A stretch of DNA of 64,000 bases from assembly GCA_948329865.1 (NCBI GenBank), contig OX415253.1:36157269-36221268 (forward strand), in the 5' to 3' direction. The notes under the pieces are model-generated. The model saw nothing but the letters and a program-made list of their open reading frames with translations, did not search any database and had not been told where the DNA came from. The stretch comes from Linaria vulgaris (taxonomy: Eukaryota > Streptophyta > Magnoliopsida > Lamiales > Plantaginaceae). Made by a program: the position numbers and the translations under genes. This document shows, in pieces, positions 23,163 to 33,399 of the stretch. Each line of letters opens with the position of its first letter. Position 1 is the stretch's first letter.

Positions 23163-26100
23163 ATGCCCGCCTCTGAAGAAGAGGCCTTGTCCTCAAGGCC
23201 CAATTGCAGGTCTTCAAGCCCCAAATTGCCTTGGCCCAGTTGAAGTACATCACGGCCCAATAGGTCTTGGCCCAGTTGAAGTGAAGCACGACCCACTAGG
23301 TCTTGGCCCTCCCTTATAAAGCCTGGAGAGTCATTTTTAGGGTTTTCATTTGTTTTCCACTCCTCATCAGCAGCCGCCCCCTTCCCCATTTCACCACTCT
23401 CCCCCATGTCGCCACTTCCTTCTTCGTCCACACCCAAGGGTGAATCTTCAACCCGATTTCCGACGTCGCCATCTCGCTTGCCCAACAGCTTCTCTAATTC
23501 TCCTTCCTCAACCCTTGAAGCGTCGTCGCTGTCCGTTAGTCCGCCCACGCTAGCCGCCGCTACTTCCCTTCCCGTCATTTCCTCCGTCAACGGAGGGTCG
23601 TCACCCCGACGCACTCGACCGCTCCGTCCCTCCGCGAAAAACCGCTCCACCTCGGCCGCATCCACCCACGACGCGTCCTCACTCGACGACCCCACCCAAC
23701 TCACCAAACATTCCGTCACCTTGCGTCTGTTTCTCCACACAACCCGTCGATCCAACACCCGCTCGGGCAGCGCAATCAACACGTCGTCGCTGTTCAATGG
23801 CGGTAGCGCGACTGTGCTGTCCGGAAGCGGCCCATGGTGCGGTCGGAGTAGGGAGATGTGGAAGACTCGATGGATCCGTGACCCAACTGGCAGATCGAGC
23901 TCGTATGCCACGTCCCCGATGCGACGGACCACCCGAAACGGGCCGTAGAAGCGGCGCGACAACTTGTGGAACCCCGCGCGCCGAACCGAGAGCTGCCGAT
24001 TACTCCGCAATTTCAGGTATACCCACTGATTTGGTTCAAACGTGATATCAGTGCGATGCTTGTTTGCTTGCGTAGTCATTCTTTGTTGTGCGGTGTGCAA
24101 ATTGTTTTTAATAGTATTGAGCATATCAGATCTGATAGTAAGGGTAAAGTCAATGGTGTGATTGTTGGATGTACCTGTGATGTATGTTGGTATCGTAAAC
24201 GGGGGTCGTCCGAATAGTGCCTCAAAAGGGGAAACCTGTGTTGCTGAATGTTTGCATGAATTATACCAAAACTGAGCCATATGAAGAAATCTCGACCACT
24301 GTTTTGGTTCGTCCATACTAAAACAGCGGAGATAGCATTCCAAAGAGCGATTCACCACTTCAGTTTGGCCATCGGACTCCGGATGATAGGCCGAACTATA
24401 ATGTAGATTAGTACCAAGTTGCTTGAATAGTTCAACCCAAAATTTGCTTAGAAAAATTGACCCTCGGTCTGATACAATTGAACGCAGTAACCCGTGAACA
24501 CTGTATATATTCGTTAAAAAGATTGTAGCAATATATGTGGCCGAAAATTTTGTTGGTAGAGCTATAAAGCGAGCAAACTTGGTTAATCTGTCAACAATAA
24601 CCCAAATTGCTGTTTTGCCATGGGACATGGGTAATTGAGTGATGAAATCCATGCTTATATCACACCACACTTGTTCTGGTATCGGTAATGGATTCAAGAG
24701 ACCAAACGGCTTTGTGGTGAGATACTTTTGTTGTTGACACACGTGACATGTTTTGATGAATTCTTGAACTGTGCATTTCATATGTGGCCAAAAAAAGACA
24801 CCATTGAGTCGTGATAACGTACCTGAAACTCCAGAATGTCCGCCTTGTGGTGTAGAGTGAAATTCTTGAAGTAATTGCTGTTGCACCCCGCTAGAGTCTG
24901 GAACCACTAATCTGTTTTTATAAAATAGTAACCCATCTTGCACCCTATAGTTCACGTCTGTGCTTGCTAACTGTTCGTATTCTTTGACTAACTCTAATCC
25001 CTTTTGCGAGGATCGGAAAAACTGGCGCAAGTCGGGTAGCAAGGACGAAGTGGGGATGGAGATGGCCAAGTGAACAGTCGCATCAACCCGAGACAAGGCA
25101 TCAGCCACGACATTTTCTCGCCCAGGTTTGTACCGTACCTCATAATCAAACCCAAGTAATTTGATTATCCATTTTTGTTGGGCTGGTGTATGTACGGATT
25201 GAGTAAGAAGGTGCCTTAGACTTTGTTGGTCGGTATAAATGATGAATTTTCTGCATAGGAGATAATGATGCCATTTCTTTACTGCCTCGGTTAATGCAAA
25301 AAACTCTTTATTGTAGGCTGAGTCAGCACTCATGCGAGGGGACATTTTCTTGCTGAAGAACGCCAAGGGCCGCTGATTTTGGGAAAGAACGGCCCCAACA
25401 GCAACGGCATCCGTAGTTAATTCAAAAATTGTACTAAAATCAGGCAAAGTTAGCATAGGTAGATGCTGCATTTTTAATTTGAGCTCGTCAAAGGCCTGCT
25501 GAGCCTGTGTACTCCATGTAAAACTGCCCGACTTTAATAAAGAGGTGAGGGGAGCGGCGAGCGTCGCATAGTGACAAACAAAGCGACGGTAGTATCCCGT
25601 AAGCCCCAAAAATCCCCGTAGGGCCGTGAGTGACGTTGGCCTTGGCCACGAAACCATTGCATGAACCTTCTCCGGATCAACACTAACGCAACCCGAACAA
25701 ATAATATGACCCAAATAATGAACTCGATGGACCGCAAAAACACACTTAGAAAGCTTAGCATAATATTGGTTAGTCAACAAAATATCAAAAACCAAAGTTA
25801 AATGCTGATAGTGACTTTCTAATGAGGTGCTATAGATAAGGATGTCGTCAAAAAACACCAAAACGAACTTACGTAAATGCTCTCGGAACAAGTCATTCAT
25901 GGCCGCTTGGAACGTAGATGGGGCATTCGTCAGACCGAAAGGCATGACGACGAATTCATAGTGCCCGTCACCTGTCCGAAATGCGGTTTTGTGAATATCC
26001 TTTGGAGCAACACGAATTTGATGATAGCCTGAACGTAAATCCAGCTTAGTGAAAATTGATGCGCTTTTCAGTTCATCCAATAACTCGTCTACTGTGGGAA

Positions 26101-27448
26101 TGGGAAACCTATCTTTGATTGTGATAGCGTTCAAACCCCTGTAGTCAACACAAAAACGCCATGTTCCATCTTTCTTGCCCACGAGCAAAACAGGGGAAGA
26201 AAATGGACTGGTACTCGGACGAATTTGACCTGCTGCCAGCATTGCTGAAATTAATTCAGTCATGATGGCTTTTTGGTAATGAGGGTAACGGTAAGGTCGT
26301 GAGTTCACTGGCTTTGATTGCGGGGCAAGGTGAATATGATGATCATGTATACGGTGAGGAGGCAAACTCTTAGGTTCAGAGAAGATAATGTCAAAGTCCC
26401 CAATGAGTTTGGTTATCTCAGGTGTAACCTGTGATGCTGTGTCGGGTTGATTACTCTCAACCTCTTGCCTGGGAACCACCGATAACATGTGAATAGAAGC
26501 AACAGAGTCTGTTTGTACCATGCGACGTACCTGTGACGGTGTGGCTTCTGAAACCGAAGAATGTCCCTCGAGGTCAATCTGTTGCCCTCCCAATTCGAAG
26601 GAAATTTGAGGTATTGCAAAGTTAGCCTTGATTTCTCCTAACTCGCGCAACCACTCAATGCCCAAAACCAGATCTGCTCCTTGGATTGGTAAAACCAGTA
26701 AAGGAACACAAAATTCAGTGTTCTTGAGACGTAGCTTTGTGTTGGCACAACGACCCTCGCATTGTAGAAACGTTCCATTACCCACCATTACTTTGATTGG
26801 AGTTGCTTCCAAAACAGGCAACTGCAGCTGAGTAGCGAAGCGGGGCTGGATAATATTATGAGTACTACCAGTATCTATTAAAATTGTTAGGGGCTGACCT
26901 TTAATAGAGCCTATCAAATGCAATGTTTGTGGTGAAGCGAGACCCAGATATGCTGCCAATGATAGGTGAAACTGGCCGACGGGTGATTCCTCGACCACAG
27001 CATGTATGTTGTCGTGCTCTCGGAAGGAATAAGTAGTACTATCATGATCCACGACATCCTCTGGGGGGCCTTCCTCCTCCAGTAACATTAAAAACTGAGG
27101 AGTCTTACACCGATGTAGGGGTCCAAACTTTTCATCACAGTTAAAACAAAGGCCCTTCAATCTGCGTGCTTGCATCTCACTAGGAGATAAACGTCGAATT
27201 GGTAAAGGAGGCTTAGGTTGGAGTGGGGGTAAAGCGAGCGTCGGGGTAGGCAAAATCGGTTGCGAAGCTCCTTGTGGTCTGGGAACAAAGCGTGGTCTGC
27301 TGTCCAAATTTTTTTTCTCAAATAATTTAGCCAAACCAACAGCATGATGCATGGAATGAGGTTTCATAACCGTCAATTCATTACGAATTTCCGTTCGCAA
27401 CCCGGAAATAAAACAATTCATGCGCGCTTCATGAGATAAACCTGTCAC
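23075..27448 (-). CDS. Chromovirus pol polyprotein (end of gag, PR, RT, RNase H, IN, chromodomain)
   Basis: A 1457-codon open frame, continuous with gag but for a one-base shift near 27485. Approximate residues: CCHC-like knuckle CFNCDEKFGPLHRC 99-112; retropepsin LIDTGSTHNII with Asp 192; RT about 395-580 with FFDD at 532-535; RNase H about 670-745; integrase zinc domain (CHVCQQQK near 900); integrase core with Asp 934 (SMDFI), Asp 994 (VSDRG) and Glu about 1028 (DGQTEVVNR); chromodomain about 1225-1272 (PERVLDRRVV). A tail of about 185 residues follows, rich in Asp, Glu and Gly, with three 12-residue repeats. Its last codons lie inside the 3' LTR. Enzymes copy the element RNA and integrate the cDNA; the chromodomain is known in this group to guide insertion. 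All catalytic residues checked are present. Confidence 0.94.
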   Translation of the reverse strand: MTGLSHEARMNCFISGLRTEIRNELTVMKPHSMHHAVGLAKLFEKKNLDSRPRFVPRPQGASQPILPTPTLALPPLQPKPPLPIRRLSPSEMQARRLKGLCFNCDEKFGPLHRCKTPQFLMLLEEEGPPEDVVDHDSTTYSFREHDNIHAVVEESPVGQFHLSLAAYLGLASPQTLHLIGSIKGQPLTILIDTGSTHNIIQPRFATQLQLPVLEATPIKVMVGNGTFLQCEGRCANTKLRLKNTEFCVPLLVLPIQGADLVLGIEWLRELGEIKANFAIPQISFELGGQQIDLEGHSSVSEATPSQVRRMVQTDSVASIHMLSVVPRQEVESNQPDTASQVTPEITKLIGDFDIIFSEPKSLPPHRIHDHHIHLAPQSKPVNSRPYRYPHYQKAIMTELISAMLAAGQIRPSTSPFSSPVLLVGKKDGTWRFCVDYRGLNAITIKDRFPIPTVDELLDELKSASIFTKLDLRSGYHQIRVAPKDIHKTAFRTGDGHYEFVVMPFGLTNAPSTFQAAMNDLFREHLRKFVLVFFDDILIYSTSLESHYQHLTLVFDILLTNQYYAKLSKCVFAVHRVHYLGHIICSGCVSVDPEKVHAMVSWPRPTSLTALRGFLGLTGYYRRFVCHYATLAAPLTSLLKSGSFTWSTQAQQAFDELKLKMQHLPMLTLPDFSTIFELTTDAVAVGAVLSQNQRPLAFFSKKMSPRMSADSAYNKEFFALTEAVKKWHHYLLCRKFIIYTDQQSLRHLLTQSVHTPAQQKWIIKLLGFDYEVRYKPGRENVVADALSRVDATVHLAISIPTSSLLPDLRQFFRSSQKGLELVKEYEQLASTDVNYRVQDGLLFYKNRLVVPDSSGVQQQLLQEFHSTPQGGHSGVSGTLSRLNGVFFWPHMKCTVQEFIKTCHVCQQQKYLTTKPFGLLNPLPIPEQVWCDISMDFITQLPMSHGKTAIWVIVDRLTKFARFIALPTKFSATYIATIFLTNIYSVHGLLRSIVSDRGSIFLSKFWVELFKQLGTNLHYSSAYHPESDGQTEVVNRSLECYLRCFSMDEPKQWSRFLHMAQFWYNSCKHSATQVSPFEALFGRPPFTIPTYITGTSNNHTIDFTLTIRSDMLNTIKNNLHTAQQRMTTQANKHRTDITFEPNQWVYLKLRSNRQLSVRRAGFHKLSRRFYGPFRVVRRIGDVAYELDLPVGSRIHRVFHISLLRPHHGPLPDSTVALPPLNSDDVLIALPERVLDRRVVWRNRRKVTECLVSWVGSSSEDASWVDAAEVERFFAEGRSGRVRRGDDPPLTEEMTGREVAAASVGGLTDSDDASRVEEGELEKLLGKRDGDVGNRVEDSPLGVDEEGSGDMGESGEMGKGAAADEEWKTNENPKNDSPGFIREGQDLVGRASLQLGQDLLGRDVLQLGQGNLGLEDLQLGLEDKASSSEAGIDTAQQTIPINARPSRIKHKPTWLRDYGK
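23197..23304 (-). repeat. Three 36-bp in-frame repeats in the chromovirus tail
   Basis: Units start at 23197, 23233 and 23269 (plus strand GGCCCA-ATTG or GGCCCAGTTG), with a partial fourth at 23305. They encode 12-residue units of the form GQDLxGRxxLQL on the minus strand, just upstream of the 3' LTR. The exact period of 36 keeps the frame open. Confidence 0.85.
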
Positions 27449-28053
27449 AAAGTTAGAAAGTTGTTCAAATTCTTTTTGATAACCATAACTGTCCCAACTT
27501 GACGTAGTTTAAAAAGCTCAGCCTGATGATTCTCGAAGGATGATGGGCCAAATCGTGAAAATAAATCTTGAACAAATGCCTCCCATGTATTGATCATCTC
27601 GTTATTAGTCATCCAATTAAACCAACTCAGGGTTGTACCTTGCATATAGAATGAAATATGCGAGATGCGGCTTTCGGGCGGAACATGGTACAGACGAAAA
27701 TAATGTTGGGCTTGTGCAACCCAATCCCGAGGGTTGGAGTCATCAAAAGGTTGGAGGTGCACCTTGGGTGGCTTCGGCAGCGAATCTGGGGTAGGCGAGA
27801 AAGAATTAAAATTTTGTGAATGGGACGGACTGTGGACCTGGTATGCTGGTGTAGGTTGTCCTGTTGGTGGTGCACTTTGTTTAGCCTGCATGAGAAAATT
27901 AGTTTGATCAACAACTGTCTCCAATTTAGTTTGCATGGCTGTCATCAACTGCATCATTGACTCAAAACGTTGGCTGGTGGTTGTTTCGATTTCTGTCAAT
28001 TTAGCAAGGTTGACCTCCTCGGAGGAAGTAGACCCTTCTTTGCGGGGAGGCAT
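27445..28053 (-). CDS. Chromovirus gag (frameshifted at its end)
   Basis: Starts at the ATG 28053-28051 (MPPRKEGSTSSEEVNLAK), 54 bp inside the 5' LTR. 202 codons. A short coiled-coil-like N-terminus (about 12-55) precedes a Pro/Ser/Gln-rich linker and the retrotransposon gag domain from about 103 (FDDSNPRDWVAQAQHYF, YMQGTTLSWFNWM). Near 27485 one base is missing compared with the frame in which the sequence continues. The frame therefore reads a few unrelated residues (IKKNLNNFLTL) and stops, while the proper continuation is the pol frame. Capsid-type protein that packages the element RNA. Confidence 0.9.
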   Translation of the reverse strand: MPPRKEGSTSSEEVNLAKLTEIETTTSQRFESMMQLMTAMQTKLETVVDQTNFLMQAKQSAPPTGQPTPAYQVHSPSHSQNFNSFSPTPDSLPKPPKVHLQPFDDSNPRDWVAQAQHYFRLYHVPPESRISHISFYMQGTTLSWFNWMTNNEMINTWEAFVQDLFSRFGPSSFENHQAELFKLRQVGTVMVIKKNLNNFLTL

Positions 28054-28065
28054 GATTAAAAGTGG

Positions 28066-28112
28066 TCAATGAAAGCACCAATTGTTACTCTCAATGAAAG
28101 CACCAATTGTTA
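28066..28112 (-). repeat. Duplicated PBS/LTR-edge segment in the chromovirus leader
   Basis: The 22-mer that spans the LTR edge and the PBS occurs twice, at 28066-28087 and 28091-28112, period 25. On the minus strand the element therefore shows LTR end, PBS-like ATTGGTGCTTTCATTG, then again a short LTR-end-like piece (TAACA) and the same PBS-like string before gag. Confidence 0.8.
28088..28107 (-). other. Primer-binding site of the chromovirus
   Basis: Directly inside the 5' LTR, minus strand ATTGGTGCTTTCATTGAGAG. Position defines it as the PBS; I cannot name the primer tRNA with confidence. Confidence 0.7.
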
Positions 28113-28433
28113 GGGTTAAAGTTCTATTCGAGCTAGAACGGGCTCCAAGAATATTTAGGAGAGAAGAGAGAATAAAAAGTAAAATTAACTAAGATTTATT
28201 GTTCTTGAATGAATAAAAAAATAACAAGACTTAGACTATTTATACTACTACTAATAATCCTTAACCAATTAAACCTAGACTTCTTAAAAGGAAATAACAT
28301 AATTAAAGAAAGACTCCTAAATTAAGAACAAAATAACATAATTAACTACTTCCCATAATCTCTAAGCCATGTGGGCTTATGCTTTATACGACTGGGCCTA
28401 GCATTAATAGGTATAGTCTGTTGGGCCGTATCA
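28108..28433 (-). repeat. 5' LTR of the chromovirus
   Basis: Same 326 bp as 22837-23162 except for one base. Contains an AGTATAAATAG-type TATA box on the minus strand (inverse of CTATTTATACTAC), the likely promoter of the element. Confidence 0.95.
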
Positions 28434-28767
28434 TAATGGTATATATTGTTCGTTCACAACAATCTGAGTAGATGGATGCACAACACGTATCGAGGTTTGT
28501 TAGCGGGTTGACACCGTCTATGTAGGATTAAATCGGGTTGCAAGTACTTAAAAAAGGTTCAATAAGGCACATAATTTGGAGTTGAAGACAAAATTGATGG
28601 AGAATTCCTCGATTCGATTTGCTCAAGGTATGCACTTGAGTCTTTCTTACATTCTTCAACGAATCTAGACAAAAACTTTTGAGAATTAACAACTCGAGCA
28701 CATGATATGGAAATGAGTGTTGATGCGTAATTTTCACATGTTATTAATCAAAGCAATACACACTTTC
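28434..28767. other. Short intergenic stretch
   Basis: Begins with the chromovirus target duplication TAATG. No gene or repeat recognised up to the LTR copy B. Confidence 0.5.
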
Positions 28768-30258
28768 TTCAAGGATACAAGTCAAGTAATAGTAAAATGG
28801 TAAGTAAATATAGCTGACCAACTATAGAATCCCAAGAGAGTATGGATCTTTTGTTAGCAATCCGAATTGTTGAACATTTTAAGTGAAACAATGCTTTGAA
28901 TACTTTTATGAAATATAAAGATTAATTAAACTAAAACTAACGCTACTTTACAAAACTAATCTAACGACAAAATTGGATTGACTGATTTTGGTTGTCAAAC
29001 AGATTAAGAAAAATGTATCTAGGAGGTGGACTTCGTTATTCTCGAATGCGGTATATTTCATAGACTAAATACAAATTATCCCTATGTAAGCCTCTTTATA
29101 TTGAATATTATTTTGTTCTCACGTTGACTTGATTAATTACGTGCACTTTTGTATCACTTAAAGAACCCTCTAATTCCAAATGATGTCAGATAGCTAGGCA
29201 CTTTCTCCTCTCCAAAACTTCACCATGTCATAGGATCCATACAGAGTTTTAGAAGAGAAATAAAGTTGACAACTATAACCTAGATTCCTCGGTGAACACT
29301 AGTGCCGAAGGTCTATAGATTTATTTGTTTGATCTACTATGTTAGTGTTGTGTTAACAATCTCTTTTGCACAATTCAATATGATACTAGGTATCTCAAAG
29401 TCACTCTATAGATTCATAGAAACACTTGTGCCAATCATATCAAGTAGCATAAGTAACAAATAATATCCAACAAAACAAAGTCTTCAATAGAAGTAATTGA
29501 AACATAGATTCATTATGCATCCATATGAGATAACTACATCCTCTCCCAGACACTGAGAGGTTTAGCTACTCATGATCACATTATAAGAACAATAATTCAT
29601 GCTAAAGTTGAGTAATAAAAAAAAAGATTAAGCTCTGGAACTTTGTGATATTTTGGTGTATCTTCTCCCTTTGATTCTTTGTTGCCTTCTTCTTGATTAA
29701 TTACTCGCTCCTTTGATCACCTTCTCCTCTCAACATTGGTTGCTATATTTTGAACGATGAAATTTATCTATGAATGTGTTTGTGTGCCTATGTGCGTCTA
29801 TGTATGCCTTTGTGTGCGTCTCTTCTAGGTCTTGGTCGTCCCCTCCTATTTATAATAAGATTTTGTTGCCCTAGTTTCACGAACAACCATAACTTAAACT
29901 GCAGGATGAGGCAGTTTTTCCCTAGATTCACCCGCCCTGGTGAGTCACTCTGCTAGATGTGGGACACCTGCTGCTTTTTCTCATCGGTGGGCCACTCTCC
30001 GTCTCTCCTCTGCGACGTTATGCAACATTGTGTCGGTGGCGCGACCTTATGTTCCTCTTGTGCTGTAGCGCAACTAGCTCTGTCGTAGCGCTTCTTTCTC
30101 GTGCGTCATTCTTGTGCTAAAATCCCTCCAATAAGCCTTGTTTTGTTCTGACTCGACTTAAACTATAAAAATGACAACAAAGTACTAAAATTGGCACCAA
30201 CATTATGCAAAAGTATAAGAAATCTTGTACTTAAATCGCTATAATTTATCGCACATCA
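28768..30258 (-). mobile_element. LTR copy B of the three-copy Ty3/gypsy family
   Basis: The left end (AAGTCAAGTAATAGTAAAATGG, then ATCCCAAGAGAGTATGG) and right end (CTTGTACTTAAATCG ... CGCACATCA) match LTR copies A and C, in the same minus orientation. On the minus strand it starts TGATGTGCGA. Interior similarity is patchy, so this copy is old. The left boundary is approximate and no internal genes are attached. Confidence 0.62.
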
Positions 30259-30452
30259 GGGACGAAAGTGAAACCAACAAAGGAGTATTTTCGAGTTCCA
30301 ACCCGAATCCAAATCCGTGTTCTAAACTGACCTCTAACTTATAAGCAACTTACTCTAAAAATTTCCAACGACCAATACCCAACTTGTCGTCTTTTTTTGC
30401 AATTTCAGCATCCTCTCATTATCGGTGCAACCAACCTCATCATCGTTCTAAC

Positions 30453-31092
30453 CTATGATGCATGGATACACCTAAAAACCTAATGATGTTGTATCAGATA
30501 CGTATCCAATATCGATATGTTGCGGATACATTACCGATACGAATCTGATACGCTTCGTGGTGTATTTGTTAATTAAAAGAAAATAAAAAATTCTTGATAC
30601 GTATCTGATACATATTTGGGGCGTATCGAAAATATTTTGAGTCTTTTTTTTTACAAATTTTTAAATCAATGGTAATTTCAATAAATACCACCTATGATTA
30701 AAACTTAAAACAAAATATTTTATTCTAATTAATTATCTCATGATCAAAATTCCACTTTTTTAAATTTTAATCAAAATCTCTTCTTTATTACCCTACCTCC
30801 ACCAAGACACCAAATTCATGGTTGTTGCCACATTCTACCCACCCTCCACGGTGCCCCACCCCCATCACCTTCTTAATTCACTATTTTGTTATTATCACTA
30901 GTATTTTGTTATTATCACTATTTTTATATACGAATTAGTTTACTTACTATGAACGTGTCATTTAAATTTTGTAATATTAATATTAACATATATATATATA
31001 TATATGTATCATTGTTGTATCTGTATCGCCTAGTTTTAAAAACTCGTATCGCCGTACCCGTACCATACCGTATCCGTACCCGTGCAACATAG
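30453..31092. mobile_element. hAT-like non-autonomous element (640 bp)
   Basis: Ends are inverted (CTATGATGCATGG on the left; the inverse CTATGTTGCACGG at the right end). They are flanked by 8-bp near-identical duplications GTTCTAAC (30445-30452) and GTTTTAAC (31093-31100). An 8-bp target duplication is the hAT signature. The subterminal regions are full of GATACGTATC-like palindromic words, and a (TA)n run lies near 30990-31003. No transposase is encoded. Confidence 0.72.
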
Positions 31093-31477
31093 GTTTTAAC
31101 TTCTAACGAATGTCCTTGGCAAAAAATAGTTAATCTTGTTGAAGTGTAAGGAGACAATGGCTACGGACAAGTAGATTTTTTACGTGATGGGGCTACGTTT
31201 GCTTTAGAAATCTCTTTTTGGCAGGATCTTTCGGGTTTTTTCTTCAGATCCAATTTTCTCTCTCTCCTTATCCTTCAGAAAAGAGAAAAAGATTTTAGGA
31301 TAATAAACATTATCTAGAACTTCTCTTAATGCTGAAATAACAAAAAGAGGGGGGAACAAGTTAACTCTATGGATTTTATTTATATAGGCTCATGCTTTTG
31401 TTTTTAGTGTCCTCCCTATTCCTCCATAAGATTTACTACATACCTCTCGAGAAGAAAGGGTAGGATATAATTTATGG
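31093..31477. other. Intergenic DNA between two non-autonomous elements
   Basis: AT-rich, no gene or repeat recognised. Confidence 0.45.
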
Positions 31478-32581
31478 TAGGAGTGGCAATATGGTTCAAC
31501 TAGTTGAATCTGTTTGAGATCCAAAAGGTTGAGTTGAGATAGGATTGAGTTTATATTGGACCCACAAATATGGATCATATATCAACTTCAACTCAATCTC
31601 AATCAAAATCAACTTTTTCTCAATTTAAGAAGAACTTCTTAGGTTGAAATTCTCAACCCAATTTCAACACAACCTAAACTTTTGAAATTGTTCAATAGTC
31701 AAATACCCCTTAAATTTTATAAAATACATTATAATCTATAACCCCAAAATTCACTAAAAATGAAAAAAAAATCCATAATCTTAAAAAAAAAGTCCCTTTG
31801 AAAATAGAAAAACGACGTTTTCTCCCTCCAAACGTTGGAATTTGGCAAAAATCACGTCGTCGTAACGTTTTGGTCAAATGGTCGGTTCCGCTTGAAAAAG
31901 TGGTATCACTTATCGAAAACGGGCTCCGTTGACAAAAAAATCCCGATAAAAATAGAAAAATAGCGTTTTCACCATCCAAACGTTGGAATTTGGCAAAAAT
32001 CACGTCGTCATAAGAATTTAGTCTTACATTTTGGTCAAATGGTCGTTTCTGCTTAAAAAAATGGTATCGCTTGTCGAAAACGGACTTCGTTGACAAAAAA
32101 ATCCCGATAAAAATAGAAAAACGACGCTTTCACCCTCCAAACGTTGGAGTTATGCTTCGATTACCGTTTTCATTTGAAAAAGTAGTATTACTTGTCGAAA
32201 AAGAGTTTCTAAAAATATACAATACATAATAGTTTTTGTGAATTTTACGTTATCGTGTATCTTTTTTGGTAAATTCCGGTCGTAATGTGCGTTTTAGGTG
32301 TAGTACGTGTTTTTTCATGAATTTTGGGCGTAGTGTGTGGTTTTTATGTAATGTATATTTTTTAGGTAAATTGAGTTTTTAAAAAATAATAGAGATCTGG
32401 TTTGAGTTGATATTTAAGTTGCCTTTCAATCTGCTTCTTGTTGAAATAGATCTCAACTCAAGTGGATCTCAACTCAACCTGGTTGAGTTGTGATACATCT
32501 CAACCTTATATGGATCCAGTTCTATAAATCTAGATCAAATATAGATGATCCACATAACCAGATCCATATTGCCACCCCTAG
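31478..32581. mobile_element. Inverted-repeat element (1.1 kb) with an internal tandem array
   Basis: The left end TAGGAGTGGCAATATGG and the inverse of the right end TAGGGGTGGCAATATGG form terminal inverted repeats. Subterminal zones on both sides repeat GGTTGAGTTG/CAACTCAACC words that pair with each other. The centre is a tandem array (next entry). It has no coding potential. The TIR sequence is of a type I associate with hAT-like MITEs, but no clean target duplication was found, so the superfamily is uncertain. Confidence 0.65.
31785..32200. repeat. Tandem array of ~150-160-bp units inside the inverted-repeat element
   Basis: The phrase CCAAACGTTGG occurs at 31828, 31976 and 32137. The units share AAAATAGAAAAACGACG, AATCACGTCGTCGTAA and GTTGACAAAAAAATCCCGAT. 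About 2.6 units, slightly diverged. Confidence 0.82.
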
Positions 32582-33399
32582 GTGTAGGTAACTGGGGCTT
32601 CATAAGCAAAAGGCTTTCAAGAAAAGGTTCTGACGAGGTTCTGAAGATTATCTTTATTTGTAAGGGCTTTGGGCTTGAAAGGCTAAAATGTAATAGAAAG
32701 ATGGCCTATTTCATTTCCTCAACACTCCAAATTCATACTTCTTTCAAATAGCATGAGAGTAAACTACTTGAAATCCATAATTTTTATGTACATTTCTACT
32801 TTCTCATAAATTCGATACAATTATCTCAATTTTCCTTCTTATGTTCATCTTGAATGGTGTAAATGAACTAAAGCAGTGCTTCTAACAAAATTAAACAAAG
32901 TATACTCCTATCATCCAAGGATAATTCATTTCTCCCAATTTTCTCTTATATTAAGCATATATCATCATAGATATTAACTTTTGCATGCTTTATTATTTCA
33001 AACTTGACTCTCAACAGACTCTAAAAATAAATACTTGGAGCAAAATAAAATATAACAGTGAAGCTATTCACACCCTACCCCCAACTCAAACATGTCAATG
33101 TCCTCATTGACTCAAAAAGAAAATGGAAAAATAAAATAAAACAAAGGATTCCCCTGGAATTAAGTTATTCTTCGGGTGTGTCTGAGGTGTTGTTCGAATG
33201 CATCTCCGTTCTTCTTTTCAATCTTATCCATGACTGCATTCCATTGTTCTTCCAAGTCATTGTAAAGCTTTTTTATTTTCAGTTGTAAGGATCTCTTTGG
33301 TTTGTCTCACGTGCTCAACCAATGCTTTCTTCACTAACTCTTCTAACTCAAAATATGTCACCTAACAGTCGCCGCCCGACTAAAAATGTCAATTTCTTC
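32582..33399. other. Intergenic or decayed DNA
   Basis: No gene recognised. AT-rich; the open frames are short and share no family signature. Confidence 0.45.

Larger units (their letters stand above)
22837..28433 (-). mobile_element. Young Ty3/gypsy chromovirus with intact LTRs and TSD
   Basis: Two 326-bp LTRs (22837-23162 and 28108-28433) differ at one position that I can see (CTTTAACC versus CCTTAACC in the middle of the LTR). A perfect 5-bp duplication TAATG flanks the element (22832-22836 and 28434-28438). Gag-pol occupies the minus strand and is open almost throughout, ending with a chromodomain and a tail that runs into the 3' LTR. Short LTRs, a single gag-pol and a chromodomain fit a Reina-like chromovirus; the lineage is inference. 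It is the most recent insertion in the window and potentially transcribed, but one frameshift separates gag from pol. Confidence 0.95.

Noticed and set aside
23350..24217. Open frames on the plus strand (67-180 codons) rich in Ser, Pro and Arg
   Set aside because: Shadows of the chromovirus polyprotein tail and integrase on the minus strand; composition follows the opposite-strand codon bias and no domain is present.
30985..31005. (TA)n microsatellite
   Set aside because: Simple sequence inside the hAT-like element; not worth a separate call.
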